DNA from: Enterobacteriaceae bacterium RIT691
GTDB taxonomy: Bacteria; Pseudomonadota; Gammaproteobacteria; Enterobacterales; Enterobacteriaceae
Reading direction: 5' to 3'
DNA: 64,000 nucleotides
Assembly (NCBI GenBank): GCA_009668205.1
Contig: WJYM01000007.1
Span: 124,001-188,000, forward strand
The translations under genes were made by a program, and so were the position numbers. This document shows, piece after piece, positions 62,013-64,000 of the stretch. The notes below the pieces were generated by a model that saw nothing but the letters and a program-made list of their open reading frames with translations, was not told the DNA's origin and ran no database searches. Positions within the stretch are counted from its first letter, which is position 1; each line of letters begins with the position of its first letter.

Positions 62013-62024
62013 ACTGAAAAAATA

Positions 62025-62430
62025 CTACTGAGGTTCCTTAGGAAGTGGCTGGCTGCCATCTACTGCTTTCAGATAAGCGCGAAGCTCTTTGCGGTAGTTT
62101 GTCCATGCTGAAAGTTCTTCCCGGACAGCTGCTTCCGATGTGCCGTCATAGTCTTCATCCTGAATTTGCTCATTCAGTTCGTTGCTAACAGCAGTTGCAT
62201 GATCGTATTCTGATTGCGCCTTCGCCAGATTTTCTGCGGCCTGTTCTTCCGGTGTTTTTGCTGACTCTGGCGGTGCTGTGAACGTTTTCCCGTCATATGA
62301 AGCCAACACTTGCGATTAATTCATCACTTAACTCGACAGCATCATAGCCAAGGAAGAGGTCGCCTTCGCCGTCCCAAGCAACAAGATTCTCAACAATATT
62401 ATTTTTTACCAATGCGTAGCGCTTGAACAT
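62025..62430 (-). pseudogene. Phage tail fibre assembly gene (tfa-like), frameshifted
   Basis: The first part (62430 to about 62300) reads MFKRYALVKNNIVENLVAWDG, a tail fibre assembly N-terminus. Its frame ends in a TGA after DELIASVGF. The second part (62309-62025) continues ASYDGKTFTAPPESAKTPEE in another frame, ending LPKEPQ. One or two bases missing near 62305 explain the break. Its ATG overlaps the stop of the tail fibre gene upstream (TAATG). Confidence 0.75.
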
Positions 62431-63409
62431 TATGCTAACTCCCATATCTGAATGAACCCATCACCACCAAATCCACCAGTAAATCCGCCAGCAGGGTTGT
62501 TAGTACTGTTTGCGCCGCTTCCGCCCGCACCATCTTTGGCATTTACGCCATTACCGCTACTGCCACCTATACCAATCGGCCCAGGGGCAAATTTGCTGGG
62601 GGCGCCGTTTCCTGATACTGAGTTACCCGGACTTGTATATAAGGCATTTCCACTCGTATCACCCTGAGCAGACTCGATTAATGTTAATGGCGTTGTTGCG
62701 GCATTTGTAACATTACCGCCGACAAGACCACGGGATTGCACCGACGATGCACCAGACGAGGTTCCCGAAACTGTTGAGCCTGTGCCACCTGTGCAGGTAA
62801 CTCCGCAAAAGGTGTGCTTCCCCCAACCGTTGCTGCATTTGATGACGACGCGTGAACCCCTACGGTGTAATTGAAATTAGTGATATCGCTGATCTTCACA
62901 AGGAATTTGGCGTATCCACCTGCTGACCCACCAACGCCTATACCTACAACGCCGCTTCCCGTTGCAGGGGCGTTCCCACCATTCCCTCCAGCTGCTTGCA
63001 GTACGACAAGTGCATATTTCGCTTCAGGTGATGGGTTGTATGTTCCAGATGCAGTTAATCGAAATGGAGGAGCAAGCAGCCGACCTACAAATCCATCACC
63101 ATCTACCAAACCAAGGTTTGAGAGAGCTTCAGCGATAGCTGGTGCACCGTCAGCTTTAATATCAGCAAAAGGATGTCCACGGCTTAAAAGCAACGCCTTC
63201 ATGGCGGTCAGAAGTTGGTTTCGTTTTGCTTTATCCAGAGTAGTCCCGGCTGCTTCAACCACTCCCGCCAACTCTTCCTGCAACATGTCAAAATAATCAT
63301 CGTCCAGATCGGTAGCCGGAATTCCGGTTTGTGGGTTACCACGGGTAAAGCCGTTCTTCCCCGCGCCGAATTTATCTTTCTGCGCAGTGGGTGTGTCAAT
63401 ACGATGCAT
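62430..63409 (-). pseudogene. Phage tail fibre gene, frameshifted
   Basis: The N-terminal part begins [20 protein letters not shown] and continues [20 protein letters not shown], typical of Mu-like and P2-like tail fibre proteins. A Gly/Ala-rich shaft follows ([21 protein letters not shown]). Near 62815, at a run of five C, the frame shifts; the other frame continues [16 protein letters not shown] and then [16 protein letters not shown], ending GFIQIWELA at 62430. The two frames together make one fibre protein of about 325 residues. A sequencing error at the C-run cannot be excluded. Confidence 0.75.
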
Positions 63410-63420
63410 AGCGTCTCCGG

Positions 63421-63999
63421 TTACGGATATTTAAATATTACGTAGGTATGTGAGGGGCAAAGTTTATTGAGAACGCACTCTGCAACTGTGTCTCCCCAGT
63501 AGCGAATAGACGTGACACAGTAGTCATTGCAGGTCATCCAAGTGGCGTCTGTTGTAGCAGGCATATTCACCTGCCAGTAATAACGCTATTCCGTTGAAAA
63601 GGTCGCATCAATACACGACGATGTGCATTTGAAAGGACCGTTGTTATAACGGGTGATGGTTGCCCCAGATTTGCCGAGCGCCTCAAGTTGACGAAGGTAG
63701 AAATCTTCATTGATCCCACCAACAAGATTTTCCTTAGCGTCCAGCCGCTACTGTCGCTGCCGTAACGTTTGAGTTCCCGACGGAATGCATTCATCAGGCA
63801 AACCGCAACAGCGCTCCCACCGTTCTATTAGTTCCGTGGTTGTGCGGGGATCGAGCTCAAGCATGAGATCATCCCCGCGCTGATGTGCCCGGAATAATGA
63901 GGGTGCAACACCTTTAATAGCGACATCGTCAGATGACCAGGCTGGTCCGGGTGGCAGAAGCGCACTCAGTAGTTGGACATAATCATCAGTTGTTACGCC
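63421..63999 (-). pseudogene. Mu gp48/YmfQ-like (DUF2313) phage tail gene with two in-frame amber codons, partial
   Basis: One continuous minus-strand frame from the window edge to TAA at 63421 encodes the YmfQ/gp48 pattern: [50 protein letters not shown] and [18 protein letters not shown]. It is broken only by TAG codons at 63748-63750 and 63586-63588, with conserved sequence on both sides of each. The 5' end is beyond the window. It precedes the tail fibre gene by 11 nt. Confidence 0.75.
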
Positions 64000-64000
64000 C

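Overview
The window is chromosomal DNA of an enterobacterium close to Escherichia/Salmonella. Gene order (cmoAB, cutC, yecM, argS, flhEAB, cheZYBR-tap-tar, cheWA-motBA, flhCD, uspC, otsAB, araHGF, ftnB, yecJ, yecR, ftnA, tyrP, yecA, leuZ) follows E. coli. A tap gene, a rhiTN-type pectin operon, a DhuI-like isomerase, two pilus loci and an HD-GYP protein are added, while torYZ and yecH are absent from their E. coli positions. Citrobacter or a near relative fits best; the species call is inference.

Layout. 1-5.5 kb: wobble-uridine tRNA modification genes (cmoA, cmoB), cutC, yecM and argS. 5.5-8.5 kb: a two-gene operon for uptake and cleavage of unsaturated (rhamno)galacturonides. 8.5-12.2 kb: flagellar export genes flhBAE. 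12.6-17.7 kb: a complete classical chaperone-usher fimbrial operon on the opposite strand, wedged between flhB and cheZ. 17.7-24 kb: tar-tap-cheRBYZ behind a near-consensus sigma-28 promoter. 24.4-32.1 kb: a second insertion, between tar and cheW, carrying a periplasmic protein plus a GGDEF-EAL enzyme and a five-gene archaic (Csu-type, spore-coat-U) pilus operon. 32.4-37.9 kb: motAB-cheAW and flhDC, with the MotR small RNA between flhC and motA. 38.7-45.3 kb: uspC, otsBA and the arabinose transporter araFGH, with a tandem REP array between araF and araG. 45.5-56.5 kb: ferritins, a DHA2 efflux pump, a DhuI-like isomerase, an HD-GYP phosphodiesterase with two periplasmic binding domains, tyrP, yecA and small envelope proteins.

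56.5-64 kb is accessory DNA. It starts with a predicted Ntox44 toxin and membrane-anchored immunity pair. A 57-bp 3' fragment of tRNA-Leu(UAA) follows and marks the junction of an integrated element. Inside the element are small secreted or lipoprotein genes, a SRAP-gene stub joined to a degenerate IS903-like transposase, an IS3-family fragment and a decayed Mu-type phage tail module that runs off the window.

Theme. The flagellar/chemotaxis block has been interleaved with two adhesive pilus systems and a c-di-GMP enzyme, and a second c-di-GMP enzyme (HD-GYP) lies 12 kb past flhDC. The window therefore clusters machinery for both swimming and attachment. Any regulatory coupling between them is inference from gene position and promoter sites.
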